64,000 nucleotides of DNA from positions 186,001-250,000 of the forward strand of contig NZ_JAAVVB010000004.1 in the NCBI RefSeq assembly GCF_018449775.1, read 5' to 3'. Below are positions 25,583-34,649 of the stretch, in pieces; the first letter of the stretch is position 1, and the number at the start of each line of letters is the position of its first letter. Position numbers and translations under genes: made by a program. Source of the stretch: Mucilaginibacter sp. dw_454. GTDB taxonomy: Bacteria > Bacteroidota > Bacteroidia > Sphingobacteriales > Sphingobacteriaceae. Below the pieces are notes generated by a model. That model made no database searches. It had not been told where the DNA came from and was given only the letters and a program-made list of their open reading frames with translations.

Positions 25583-27202
25583 ATGGACGTTGATTGTATA
25601 AGCTATAAAGAAACGGGATTCTTTTCCCCTACGGTTGTTGATTACCTGGAAGACAAGCCGGAATTAAAACCTTTTTATAGCTATCGCCCTACTTTTGACG
25701 GCTTTGCCGAATTTCTTAAGAACAAGAAAGTTATTGCCGACCGCAACCTACTGGCCGATACTTTAACTGATCAATACCAAATTATTGTTAAATACGCCCG
25801 CATCTGGGACCCACTATTTGGTATAGCCGAACCGGTAAGGAAAAATATTGAATGCTTAAGGAACGATAATACTTATACCATTACCACCGGCCACCAATTG
25901 AATATCTTTGCCGGCCCGCTATATTTTATTTATAAGATAGTTACGGCGATAAAACTCTCCCAGCAACTCAAAGAAAAGTTTCCCAATAAAAATTTTGTGC
26001 CCGTTTATTGGATGGCTTCGGAGGATCATGACTTCGCCGAGATCAACTACACTACCATTGGTGGCAAAAAAGTGCATTGGTGGCACGAGGCATCCGGTGC
26101 AACAGGTCGGATAAACCCCGAGACCCTGCGCCAGGCATTGAACCAATACAAAGGCGTATTAGGCACTGCTGGTTTTTCGGCAGATTTGGGCAAGATAGTT
26201 GAAACAGCTTATACCAACTTCGACCGTCTTGCTGACGCCACCCGCTACATGGTAAACGCTTTATTTGGCCGGTACGGCTTAGTGATCATAGATGCTGACA
26301 ACAAGCAACTGAAACAGCAATTTGCGCCTATCATCGAGCGAGACATCATCGAACAAAACAGCTTCAAAAATATAAGTGCCACCAACGAAGAGTTGGTAAA
26401 GCTTGGCGTACATATCCAGGTAAACCCGCGGGAGATTAATTTCTTTTACCTAAAAAATGCATTGCGCGAACGTTTGGTTTTTGAAGATGGTCAATATAAA
26501 GTATTAAACACAGAGATTAGCTTTACAGAAGCCGAGATCAAAAAAGAAATTGCAACTTATCCTGAAAGATTCAGTCCGAATGTGGTGATGCGCCCTTTGT
26601 ACCAGGAATGTATCTTACCTAACATTGCTTACATAGGCGGCGGTGCCGAGGTGGTTTACTGGTTGGAGCTGAAATCGAACTTTGATTATTATCAAGTTGA
26701 TTTTCCTGTGCTGATCCTGCGTAATTCAGGTTTGATCATCCGCAAGGAATCGGCAGCAAAAATAAAACGCATGGAGCTGGCTCCTGCCGATCTTTTTAAA
26801 TCAACCGACGCACTCAAAAACTACTGGATCAAAAAACATAGTGATCACGAGCTTTCTTTACAAACCGAGTGGGCCGAGTTAAATGCAATATTTGATCAGC
26901 TTAAACAAAAAGCCGCTAAGATCGACCCAACGCTTGGACCATCAACAGAAGCGGTACAAACCCGTTTAAAAAAGGCTATTGATAACCTGGAGAAAAAGTT
27001 AATCAGGGCCGAAAAGCAAAACTATCACACCCGCTTAGAACAGATAGACCAGATCAAAGCCGAACTTTTCCCCGGCGAAAGCTTACAGGAGCGTAATGAA
27101 AATTTTGGTTTATTGTACGTAAAATGGGGGCAGTATTTTATTGATGAATTGATTCGCAATTTCCAACCCCTGGATTTTGAATTTGCGGTATTGACAGAGT
27201 AG
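25583..27202 (+). CDS. bshC: Bacillithiol biosynthesis cysteine-adding enzyme BshC
   Basis: A 539-residue protein that ligates cysteine to glucosaminyl-malate in the last step of bacillithiol synthesis. Conserved blocks: FYSYRPTFDGFAEFLKNKK at the N-terminus, TITTGHQLNIFAGPLYFIYK near residue 98, PVYWMASEDHDFAEINY near 145 and PLYQECILPNIAYIGGGAEVVYW near 340, followed by a long coiled-coil region. Bacillithiol is the main low-molecular-weight thiol in much of Bacteroidota. The promoter touches the start codon. Confidence 0.96.
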   Translation: MDVDCISYKETGFFSPTVVDYLEDKPELKPFYSYRPTFDGFAEFLKNKKVIADRNLLADTLTDQYQIIVKYARIWDPLFGIAEPVRKNIECLRNDNTYTITTGHQLNIFAGPLYFIYKIVTAIKLSQQLKEKFPNKNFVPVYWMASEDHDFAEINYTTIGGKKVHWWHEASGATGRINPETLRQALNQYKGVLGTAGFSADLGKIVETAYTNFDRLADATRYMVNALFGRYGLVIIDADNKQLKQQFAPIIERDIIEQNSFKNISATNEELVKLGVHIQVNPREINFFYLKNALRERLVFEDGQYKVLNTEISFTEAEIKKEIATYPERFSPNVVMRPLYQECILPNIAYIGGGAEVVYWLELKSNFDYYQVDFPVLILRNSGLIIRKESAAKIKRMELAPADLFKSTDALKNYWIKKHSDHELSLQTEWAELNAIFDQLKQKAAKIDPTLGPSTEAVQTRLKKAIDNLEKKLIRAEKQNYHTRLEQIDQIKAELFPGESLQERNENFGLLYVKWGQYFIDELIRNFQPLDFEFAVLTE

Positions 27203-27220
27203 AAAAAACCTAAGCCGAAT

Positions 27221-27251
27221 TTGAACTTCTCAGGTAAGAAAGCTACTTTAG
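27221..27251 (+). promoter_or_regulatory. Promoter of the IPT/NHL lipoprotein
   Basis: TTG (27221-27223), a 20-nt spacer and TACTTTAG (27244-27251, one mismatch). This makes the in-frame TTG at 27221 part of the promoter and supports ATG 27269 as the start. Confidence 0.55.
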
Positions 27252-27268
27252 TGTACTATTCTTATCAC

Positions 27269-28780
27269 ATGACACACACTTATCTTAGAACTGCTGTTTC
27301 AGCTTTTATATTTGTTTTTATTTGTGCTTGTTCAAAACAAAGCAATCCTAACCCGAACAGTAACACAAATACCGGCCAACAAACACCTCCGGATCAGACA
27401 AATATTGCACCTACAATAACTTCTTTTAGTCCAACATCTGGCGAGGCTGATGCTGTGATAACTCTCACAGGCACCAATTTTAGCACAACATTAGCTGATG
27501 ACAAGGTTTATTTTAACGCTTTCCCTGCAACAGTTACTGCAGCCACGGCAACTCAGTTAACAGTTAAAGTCCCACAAAATGCCGGCACAGGGAATATTAT
27601 TGTAACTATTAATAATAAATCGGCAACAGGCTCAATTTTTACGTACCTACAACCGTTGGCTGCCAATTTAATAGACAAAAATGAAGGGCCGGCTGGCACC
27701 ATAGTAAATATCACAGGATCAGGTTTTAGTACGACACCAACCAATAACCAAGTGTTTTTTAATGGCACCGCAGCAACCGTTACTGCTGCAACAGGTACGC
27801 AGCTGACGGTTAAAGTACCCAGCGATGCAGGTGTAGGCAAAATCACTGTAACCGTAGACGGGAAGACAGTTGATGGACCGGTATTTACTTATTATCTGTC
27901 TGCTACTGTTACCACAATTGCAGGAAATAGTAATAGCGGTGCTGTAAACGGAAGCGGGTCTCAGGCCTTCTTTAATACTCCTATCGGCTTAGCAGTTGAC
28001 AATGTCGGAAATGTTTATGTTGCCGAGTTTCAAAATGCCAGAATACGTAAAATCACGCCGGGCGGCGTAGTTACCACGTTTGCTGGAAATGGAGATTTTT
28101 CGGGCGGCGTGTCAAACCCACAAGGAATAACAATCGGTAAAGATGGTTTAGTTTTATTCTCAGCCGGGGGATCTATATATAAAATCACGCCAAGTGGTAT
28201 AGTACCTTATATTGGGGAACCATCGGCAACATATCCATCAGCAATACAAAATTATGATATCAGTGACATGTGCTTCGACAAAAGTGGCAATTTGTATTAT
28301 ACTGACAATGTTCGTGGATGGGTAAATAGACTAACTGATACGGGTTTGGAGATGGTCGTTGGCAATCCTAGTGGTTTTCCAATTTATCAATCCCCCGATC
28401 CATCTGTTTTTGCTCAGCTCTCGGCTTTAGCTGTTGATCTAAACGGTAATATCTACGTAGCTGAAGATAACAGTTATTCTATCAAAAAAATCACTCCAAC
28501 AAAACAAGTGAGTGTTTTCTTTAAGGAATATCCTTTCGGGATGGCATTCGATAAAAATAATAATTTGCTAATCACAGAAGCCGGAAATGACAACAGAATA
28601 AAATTGATTAATCCAACTACGGGTAAGGTCAGTATAATAGCGGGCGATCTCAAATCCGGTCATGTTGATGGAGATCAAACCACAGCCAGATTTAGTGCGT
28701 TGCAACGTATCGCAATAGATGCTGCCGGCAATATTTATGTGACTGACGGTAATTATATCAGAAAAATCGTTCTGAAATAG
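27269..28780 (+). CDS. Lipoprotein with two IPT/TIG domains and NHL repeats
   Basis: 503 residues from ATG 27269 (MTHTYLRTAVSAFIFVFICAC). A signal ending in a lipobox Cys is followed by a Pro/Asn/Thr linker. Two IPT/TIG Ig-like domains come next (PTITSFSPTSGEADAVITLTG and IDKNEGPAGTIVNITGSGF), then NHL beta-propeller repeats with the recurring GNVYVAEFQNARIRKITPGG pattern to the C-terminus. IPT-NHL lipoproteins are frequent surface or periplasmic proteins in Bacteroidota, sometimes in polysaccharide-use loci; here it stands alone and the ligand is unknown. Confidence 0.87.
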   Translation: MTHTYLRTAVSAFIFVFICACSKQSNPNPNSNTNTGQQTPPDQTNIAPTITSFSPTSGEADAVITLTGTNFSTTLADDKVYFNAFPATVTAATATQLTVKVPQNAGTGNIIVTINNKSATGSIFTYLQPLAANLIDKNEGPAGTIVNITGSGFSTTPTNNQVFFNGTAATVTAATGTQLTVKVPSDAGVGKITVTVDGKTVDGPVFTYYLSATVTTIAGNSNSGAVNGSGSQAFFNTPIGLAVDNVGNVYVAEFQNARIRKITPGGVVTTFAGNGDFSGGVSNPQGITIGKDGLVLFSAGGSIYKITPSGIVPYIGEPSATYPSAIQNYDISDMCFDKSGNLYYTDNVRGWVNRLTDTGLEMVVGNPSGFPIYQSPDPSVFAQLSALAVDLNGNIYVAEDNSYSIKKITPTKQVSVFFKEYPFGMAFDKNNNLLITEAGNDNRIKLINPTTGKVSIIAGDLKSGHVDGDQTTARFSALQRIAIDAAGNIYVTDGNYIRKIVLK

Positions 28781-28802
28781 ACTACCGCTTTATCATGGTA
28801 CG

Positions 28803-28810
28803 TATCTTTG
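28803..28810 (+). promoter_or_regulatory. -7 box touching the Ldh-family gene
   Basis: TATCTTTG matches TAnnTTTG; the ATG begins 3 nt later. No TTG is found at the -33 spacing. If functional, the transcript is leaderless. Confidence 0.45.
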
Positions 28811-28813
28811 CGA

Positions 28814-29893
28814 ATGATTGTAACAGAATCTGATTTAAGACATTTTACTGAGAACGTATTCCTGTCAATAGGTTGCAGTAAAGAACACGCAGTGCTTGCC
28901 GCCGATGTTTTACTATTGTCTGATCTGCGTGGCATAGACTCGCATGGGGTGGCCCGTTTAACCGGCTACGTACGCCTTTGGGAAAAGAAACGTATCAATG
29001 CGACACCCAATATCCGCATAGTGCATGAAACACCTACTACGGCTACTATTGATGGCGATGCCGGTTTGGGTTTGGTAGTTGCGCCTTTTGCCATGCAGGT
29101 GGCTATGCAAAAAGCTGAGCAGTATGGTTCGGGCTGGATCTCTATCCGCAACTCCAACCACTTTGGGATTGCCGGGTATCATGCACTGATGGCTGTGCAA
29201 AAAGACATGATAGGTTTTGCCATGACCAACGCCAGCCCGCTGGTGGCGCCCACTTTTTCGAACGAACGTATGTTGGGCACCAACCCGATGTGTTATGCTT
29301 TCCCGGCAGGTAAATACCCGCCGGTTATTATTGATATGGCAACATCGGCGGCGGCCAATGGCAAATTAGAAATTGCTCAGCGAGCAGGTAAACCGGTGCC
29401 CGAAGGTTGGATCCAGGATGCAGAAGGCAATTACACTACCGATCCACATGCTCTAAAAAATGGCGGTTCGCTTTTGCCTTTAGGCAGCGACCGCGATCAT
29501 GGCAGTCATAAAGGCTTTGGCTTGAGTGCTACTGTTGACATTTTATCTGCTGTGCTATCAGGTGCTAATTATGGGCCCTGGGTTCCGCCGTTTGTGTCGT
29601 TCCTTGAACCACCTGCCGATCCGGTAGGTTCCGGCATTGGGCACTTTCTAGGCGCTATGCGCGTGGATGGTTTCCGACCCGTAAATGAGTTTAAAGATCA
29701 TCTGGATAATTGGGTAACGCGCTTTAAATCGGCTTCAACTGTTCATCCTGATCAAAAAGTGATCATACCCGGCGAGCCTGAATATGAGGCGGAACAAGAT
29801 AGACGTAAAAATGGCATACCGATAGTTAACGCGGTAGTGAAGGATTTAAATGAGGTGGCGCAGAAACTAAATGTTGACCCCCTAGCTCCCTGA
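28814..29893 (+). CDS. Ldh-family (malate/L-lactate type) NAD(P)-dependent oxidoreductase
   Basis: About 359 residues from ATG 28814 (MIVTESDLRHFTENVFLSIG). It belongs to the MDH2/LDH2 family (PF02615): RGIDSHGVARLTGYVR with the catalytic His, GWISIRNSNHFGIAGYHALMA, GTNPMCYAFP and the KGFGLSATVDILSAVLSGA segment near residue 240. It reduces a 2-oxoacid with NAD(P)H; malate, lactate, sulfolactate and ureidoglycolate are all possible substrates. The last codons (DPLAP) lie inside a CCCCCT palindromic repeat. Confidence 0.9.
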   Translation: MIVTESDLRHFTENVFLSIGCSKEHAVLAADVLLLSDLRGIDSHGVARLTGYVRLWEKKRINATPNIRIVHETPTTATIDGDAGLGLVVAPFAMQVAMQKAEQYGSGWISIRNSNHFGIAGYHALMAVQKDMIGFAMTNASPLVAPTFSNERMLGTNPMCYAFPAGKYPPVIIDMATSAAANGKLEIAQRAGKPVPEGWIQDAEGNYTTDPHALKNGGSLLPLGSDRDHGSHKGFGLSATVDILSAVLSGANYGPWVPPFVSFLEPPADPVGSGIGHFLGAMRVDGFRPVNEFKDHLDNWVTRFKSASTVHPDQKVIIPGEPEYEAEQDRRKNGIPIVNAVVKDLNEVAQKLNVDPLAP

Positions 29894-29910
29894 AGGGGAA
29901 ATTTTTGAAG
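29878..29910. repeat. CCCCCT-type palindrome overlapping a stop codon
   Basis: CCCCCTAGCTCCCTGAAGGGG forms an imperfect palindrome, followed by AAATTTTTGAAG. The last four codons and the stop of the upstream oxidoreductase are within it. Relatives: 52613-52647 and 52734-52760; the first also carries ACTTTTGAAG on its flank. Confidence 0.6.
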
Positions 29911-29932
29911 CGCTAGTTTTCTTAACTTCATA

Positions 29933-29968
29933 AAAAAAATGGCCCGAAGTTTCGGGCCATTTTTTTTA
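29933..29968. terminator. Bidirectional terminator
   Basis: ATGGCCCGAA (29939-29948) pairs with TTCGGGCCAT (29951-29960), flanked by an A-run on the left and a T-run on the right. It separates the convergent Ldh-family gene and lepB and can terminate both. Confidence 0.9.
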
Positions 29969-30000
29969 TGCTAATCACTCGGCCTTTAGGGGCCGGGGGC

Positions 30001-31137
30001 TTAATGTATAATCTTAAAGAATCTGCTCCATCTGATCTTACCCAGGAAAGTACCCTGGTCGTCCAGACTTAACCATATAAACAAGGCCTTGCCTACGATA
30101 TGATCCTCGGGCACAAAACCCCAGAAACGCGAGTCGTCAGAGTCATGACGATTATCGCCCATCATCCAGTAATAGTTCATTTTAAAGGTGTAGGTGTCTG
30201 CTTTTTTACCATTAATCAAAATATCATTACCAACAATCTGTACTTTATTGTTTTCATAAACCGCGATACAACGCTCATACAACGGGTACGTAACGCTATC
30301 CAGTTTTACGGTCCAGCCTTTTTTAGGGATGATGATTGGGCCGTAGTTATCTACGTTCCAATGAAAATCATGCTGCTTACCCGGCAACTGCAAACTTAGC
30401 GGCCCAACCGGGTGCTGCGGATTGGTTGGATAAACATAATCAGGTTCTTGCGGCTTCCTGATATTTGGGGTAACGGTAACCCCAGAATAAGCTTTAAGGG
30501 CATTATATGAATCCTTAGTCATAAACGGATAAGGATTTTCATCATACCGTGTAATATGAAGCTGATCTTCGATATCCGGATTTAAAGTGGTTTTAGAAGT
30601 AATGGTATAATCTAACTGGCTCTCTGGCGGGTTTAGAGCAGCCTTGCCATTGATATAAACTTGTGCCTGCACAACGCTTAACGTGTCGCCCGGTGCGCCC
30701 TGGCAACGTTTAATGTAATTCTCTCTTTTGTCGACCGGACGATAGTATGGCGAATCGGCATCCATCGGGTAATTAAATACCACAACATCACCTTTTTTAA
30801 CCTCGCTGAAACCCGGCAGGCGGTGATAGCCCAGTTCCCAACCGTCCCAATAAGCTTTAGTATTAATCAGTGGCATGGTATGGTGCGCAAACGGGAAAGC
30901 TATTGGTGTCATTGGTGTCCGTGCCCCGTAATTCACCTTACTTACAAACAGAAAATCGCCTACCAATAATGATCTTTCCATTGATGGCGTAGGGATAGTA
31001 TAGGCCTCAATAAAAAAGGTTCTGATCAGTGTAGCGGCAATCACCGCAAAAACAACGGCATCAACCCATTCGCGGGTTTTAGTTTTCTTTTTAGCCTTAG
31101 TTTTGGTGCTGTTCTTATTCCAGAATTTCCAGTTCAT
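30001..31137 (-). CDS. lepB: Signal peptidase I
   Basis: A 378-residue membrane serine protease that removes signal peptides. A basic N-terminus and a single helix (about 24-43) are followed by YTIPTPSMERSLLVGDFLFV with catalytic Ser52, and RENYIKRCQGAPGD with general-base Lys143. The C-terminal box is MMGDNRHDSDDSRFWGFVPEDH. The ~150-residue stretch between Lys143 and the GDNR box is a large insertion typical of Bacteroidota forms. Last gene of the parA-parB-DUF5683-dapB-lepB run. Confidence 0.95.
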   Translation of the reverse strand: MNWKFWNKNSTKTKAKKKTKTREWVDAVVFAVIAATLIRTFFIEAYTIPTPSMERSLLVGDFLFVSKVNYGARTPMTPIAFPFAHHTMPLINTKAYWDGWELGYHRLPGFSEVKKGDVVVFNYPMDADSPYYRPVDKRENYIKRCQGAPGDTLSVVQAQVYINGKAALNPPESQLDYTITSKTTLNPDIEDQLHITRYDENPYPFMTKDSYNALKAYSGVTVTPNIRKPQEPDYVYPTNPQHPVGPLSLQLPGKQHDFHWNVDNYGPIIIPKKGWTVKLDSVTYPLYERCIAVYENNKVQIVGNDILINGKKADTYTFKMNYYWMMGDNRHDSDDSRFWGFVPEDHIVGKALFIWLSLDDQGTFLGKIRWSRFFKIIH

Positions 31138-31170
31138 TATCTTTTAAATATCGCTTAGTTAATTTATTAT

Positions 31171-31917
31171 TTAGGATAAATCAAACATGTCTGCCACAGA
31201 GAAGAAGCCTTTCTTTTCTTTAACCCATTCGGCAGCTAAAACAGCGCCTAAAGCAAAGCCATTGCGGTTATGTGCAGTATGTTTAATTTCTATAGTGTCA
31301 ACTTCAGAGTCGTAGATCACAGTGTGAGTACCTGGTACACTGTCAATGCGGAGCGATTCGATCAGTACGTCCTCAGCTTTTGCATTATCATCAACAGGGT
31401 TACCGGCATCGGTCAAAATATTAACCCAGTGCTTTTTCTGATCCAGGTGTTCAATAATACCTTCGGCTATCGTAATAGCAGTACCACTCGGCGAATCCAG
31501 CTTTTGAGTATGGTGAATCTCTTCAACCTGCACATCATAATACGGCTGGTTATTCATCAGCTTTGCTAAAACCTTATTAATATGGAAAAATATATTTACG
31601 CCAACGCTAAAGTTAGTGCCGTAGATAAGCGCTTTATCACTTTCCTGGTAGCGCTCTTTAATTTCGTCTATCTGTTCATACCAACCGGTAGTACCAACCA
31701 CAATAGGGACACCTGCTTTAAAACAATGCTCAATATTGCCAAGTACGGTGCCCGGTGTACTAAACTCAATAGCTACGTCTGCTTGTTGCAGGTTTTCTGT
31801 AGTTAGATCGTGTTGGTTGTCCTGGTCAATTTTTAATACAATTTCATGTTTACGATCAAGTGCAATCTTTTCAATGATCTTACCCATTTTGCCGTAACCC
31901 AGTAATGCAATCTTCAT
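31171..31917 (-). CDS. dapB: 4-hydroxy-tetrahydrodipicolinate reductase
   Basis: A 248-residue NAD(P)H enzyme of the lysine/diaminopimelate pathway. It opens with the dinucleotide loop LLGYGKMGKIIE; VVGTTGWYEQ and YGTNFSVGVNIFF follow, and the catalytic EIHHTQKLDSPSGTA (His and Lys) is near residue 143. Its product feeds peptidoglycan. It sits 33 nt upstream of lepB and downstream of the DUF5683 gene on the same strand. Confidence 0.96.
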   Translation of the reverse strand: MKIALLGYGKMGKIIEKIALDRKHEIVLKIDQDNQHDLTTENLQQADVAIEFSTPGTVLGNIEHCFKAGVPIVVGTTGWYEQIDEIKERYQESDKALIYGTNFSVGVNIFFHINKVLAKLMNNQPYYDVQVEEIHHTQKLDSPSGTAITIAEGIIEHLDQKKHWVNILTDAGNPVDDNAKAEDVLIESLRIDSVPGTHTVIYDSEVDTIEIKHTAHNRNGFALGAVLAAEWVKEKKGFFSVADMFDLS

Positions 31918-31954
31918 TCGTTTTATTTTTATATACAGATAAATATAACCCGCT

Positions 31955-32647
31955 TTATCGAAGTGTAAAGGTAAGTTTTATACCCGGAATAAATGCACTG
32001 CTTAAATTTTGCGCGTAAACCGGATTGTTCATTAGTGTAGGGCGGATACCGACATTGAAATCATTATCCATCGAGTAAGAATGTTGAAACTTAGCATCGA
32101 CGTATGCATCGATAGTTTGTATGCCCCAGCTTGCTGCAAATAGCAAGACTGCCAGGTCGCGGTAACGCTCATAACTTCTTACAGCATTACCAACGGTTAC
32201 ATCGGTAACACCGTGTGTGGAGTATAGATTATAAAGATCGTAATATTTATCGCCTAATTTGGGCGCTGTGCCTGTATGCAGGTACCGGTATAAAGTCAAA
32301 TCTTCGGAGTAGGCATTTTCATTGTACCGATACATAATCGCCAATAAAGTTAAACCTGTATAAATTATAGGCACTTTCCAATATTGATGGTTATAAACCT
32401 GGCCCCACCCCGGCACAAAAACAGAGCGATTCCAGGCTTTTGTAGGACTGTGCGTACTATCGGGGTGATAAATTCTGGGGATACTGTTAATCTTAGGCAC
32501 GAATGGTTTTGATTTCACCGAGTCGCGCTTTTCTTGTAAACTATCTTTCTTAGTTTTTACAGGCATAGTGGGATTAACAGGTGCTTGTGCACTTGCCGAA
32601 AAACTAAAAACTATGATAAAGCCAACTATAAAAAGGTATTTCTGCAT
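31955..32647 (-). CDS. DUF5683 protein
   Basis: A 230-residue protein with signal peptide MQKYLFIVGFIIVFSFSASAQ, a Pro/Lys/Ser-rich linker, then AWNRSVFVPGWGQVYNHQYWKVPIIY and helices LLAIMYRYNENAYSEDLTLY and RDLAVLLFAASWGIQTIDAY. DUF5683 proteins are consistently located between parB and dapB in Bacteroidota; the role is unknown, probably envelope-associated. It is 3 nt after parB. Confidence 0.9.
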   Translation of the reverse strand: MQKYLFIVGFIIVFSFSASAQAPVNPTMPVKTKKDSLQEKRDSVKSKPFVPKINSIPRIYHPDSTHSPTKAWNRSVFVPGWGQVYNHQYWKVPIIYTGLTLLAIMYRYNENAYSEDLTLYRYLHTGTAPKLGDKYYDLYNLYSTHGVTDVTVGNAVRSYERYRDLAVLLFAASWGIQTIDAYVDAKFQHSYSMDNDFNVGIRPTLMNNPVYAQNLSSAFIPGIKLTFTLR

Positions 32648-32650
32648 TTG

Positions 32651-33568
32651 TTACCAGTCCAACATTTCAAGTATGCGGCCAAGATCATCTTCTGATAAAA
32701 AAGGAATTTCAATACTACCCTTGCCCTGGCCGTTTACCTTAAGTTTAACTTGCGAGCTAAACCTGGTAGCCAGATCGTCTTGTATCTTTTGAAAATGAAA
32801 TGATACTTCATCAGGCTGTTTGCCTTCCTTTTTAGTACGTGATTTTTGCAGATCGCGCACCATCTCTTCCACCTTACGAACGGATAAACCCTGTTCAATG
32901 ATATGTTTATGCAAATATAATTGTTGTGCAGGGTCATCCATAGTTATTAATGCCCTGGCATGGCCCATACTCAACTCGCCATCGCGAATAGAGGCTTGTA
33001 TGGTTGGGGGTAATTTCAATAAACGTAGATAGTTATTAACAGTAGAACGGTTTTTGCTTACACGCTCACCTAATTCTTCCTGTTTAAGGCCTACCTCGTC
33101 CAACATCCGTTGAAAGCTTAGCGCTACCTCGATAGCATTCAGGTTTTCTCGCTGGATGTTTTCAATCAACGCCATTTCCAGCATCTGCTGGTCGTTTGCG
33201 GTACGTATGTAAGCCGGGATCTGGGTTAAACCAGCCAATTTTGACGCACGCAAACGGCGTTCGCCAGATATCAGCTGGTAGTTATTGGCGCTAACACGTC
33301 TAACGGTAATAGGCTGTATCAAACCTTGCAGCTTTATCGAAGCCGATAAGTCGGCTAATGCCTGCTCGTCAAACTCGGTACGTGGCTGGAAAGGGTTAAC
33401 CTCAATCTCAGAAATCTTGATTTCATTTACCGAGCCAAGACTGTTAACGTCACCTATATTGTTACCGTTATTACTACTACTTGTTTTTTTATAGGGAAGA
33501 ACGTTTTCAGAATCATTCAATAGTGCACTTAATCCCTTGCCTAAAGCATTCCTTTTTTCTGCACTCAT
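32651..33568 (-). CDS. parB: Chromosome partition protein ParB
   Basis: A 305-residue ParB/Spo0J CTPase clamp. The N-terminal ISEIEVNPFQPRTEFDEQAL, GLIQPITVRR and LISGERRLRASKLAG (CTP-binding boxes) are followed by ENIQRENLNAIEVA, a central HTH (SKNRSTVNNYLRLLKLP) that binds parS, and a C-terminal dimerisation domain. It follows parA by one base. No perfect parS site was found in the window; see the GTTTCA elements. Confidence 0.96.
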   Translation of the reverse strand: MSAEKRNALGKGLSALLNDSENVLPYKKTSSSNNGNNIGDVNSLGSVNEIKISEIEVNPFQPRTEFDEQALADLSASIKLQGLIQPITVRRVSANNYQLISGERRLRASKLAGLTQIPAYIRTANDQQMLEMALIENIQRENLNAIEVALSFQRMLDEVGLKQEELGERVSKNRSTVNNYLRLLKLPPTIQASIRDGELSMGHARALITMDDPAQQLYLHKHIIEQGLSVRKVEEMVRDLQKSRTKKEGKQPDEVSFHFQKIQDDLATRFSSQVKLKVNGQGKGSIEIPFLSEDDLGRILEMLDW

Positions 33569-33569
33569 T

Positions 33570-34373
33570 TTATGCTGTTTCTGTAGTTTCCGCTAATTCA
33601 TCTTTCACTAAACCATTTTTACGTATCACTTCGCGGGCCAGATTAAGGTAGTTAATGGCTCCCTTACAAGTTGCATCGTGCATAATTACCGATAAGCCAA
33701 AGCTTGGCGCTTCGCTTAAACGGGTGTTACGTTGTATGATGGTATCAAACACCATGTCTTCAAAATGATTTCTCACTTCTTCAACAACCTGGTTTGAAAG
33801 GCGCAGCCTTACATCATACATGGTTAGTAATATACCCTCTATCTCTAACTGAGGATTTAAGCGGTTTTGTACAATTTTAATAGTGTTTAATAGTTTACCC
33901 AATCCTTCTAACGCAAAATATTCGCACTGTACCGGTACAATTACCGAGTCGGCTGCGGTTAAAGCGTTAATGGTGATTAAACCTAAAGATGGCGAGCAGT
34001 CAATTATAATGAAATCATAATTATCGCGGATCTTGTTGAAAACCTCCTGCATTTTATACTCGCGGTTTTCCAGGTTAATCATCTCAATCTCGGCACCTAC
34101 CAGGTCAATATGCGCAGGTAGCAGGTCAAGGTTTGGGGTTTCGGTTTTTATAATAGCCTCGCTCGGATCTACTTCGTTGATGATACACTCATAAATACTG
34201 TTCTTTACATTGCGCGGATCAAAACCAATACCAGATGTGGCGTTGGCCTGCGGATCGGCATCAACTAATAGCGTTCTGTACTCTAATACGGCTAAACTTG
34301 CGGCCAGATTTATGGATGACGTGGTTTTACCGACACCACCTTTTTGATTGGCTAATGCAATTATCTTACTCAT
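33570..34373 (-). CDS. parA: Chromosome partition ATPase ParA
   Basis: A 267-residue ParA/Soj ATPase. The deviant Walker A KGGVGKTTSS lies at residues 10-19, then LLVDADPQANATSG, DFIIIDCSPSLGL (Walker B) and PVQCEYFALEGL. It segregates replication origins with ParB. First gene of the minus-strand parA-parB-DUF5683-dapB-lepB group. Its upstream region carries a period-8 array. Confidence 0.96.
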   Translation of the reverse strand: MSKIIALANQKGGVGKTTSSINLAASLAVLEYRTLLVDADPQANATSGIGFDPRNVKNSIYECIINEVDPSEAIIKTETPNLDLLPAHIDLVGAEIEMINLENREYKMQEVFNKIRDNYDFIIIDCSPSLGLITINALTAADSVIVPVQCEYFALEGLGKLLNTIKIVQNRLNPQLEIEGILLTMYDVRLRLSNQVVEEVRNHFEDMVFDTIIQRNTRLSEAPSFGLSVIMHDATCKGAINYLNLAREVIRKNGLVKDELAETTETA

Positions 34374-34529
34374 TATCTATCTCCAAAATTTATAACAGTG
34401 TTTATTACAACGGAAAATAGAAATTTTAATTTCTACCTTCGGGAAACTTTTTACCAGCGCTAAGATATAGATTAAAACGTTGTAGAAATCCACAGTTTTA
34501 GCCGATTTACAAACATATTGTGTGGAAAT

Positions 34530-34640
34530 GAGTGATTGAGTGAATTAGCGAATGAGTGAATAAACCCATTGCAATTCACTACAAACTGGTAGCACGACCA
34601 GCTACATTCACTCATTCATACAATCGCTAATTCACTCATT
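34530..34640. repeat. Period-8 word array, two inverted arms
   Basis: Left arm 34530-34561: GAGTGATT, GAGTGAAT, then TAGCGAAT and GAGTGAAT. Right arm 34606-34637: ATTCACTC, ATTCATAC, then AATCGCTA and ATTCACTC. The loop contains a small hairpin CTGGT/ACCAG (34586-34601). It fills the divergent gap between parA and the FMN reductase gene, ending 10 nt before the latter's ATG. Confidence 0.75.
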
Positions 34641-34649
34641 ATAAAGAGC

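Noticed and set aside
34374..34649. A perfect parS site near parAB
   Set aside because: Neither TGTTTCACGTGAAACA nor a one-mismatch version was found here; only half-sites in the GTTTCA elements.
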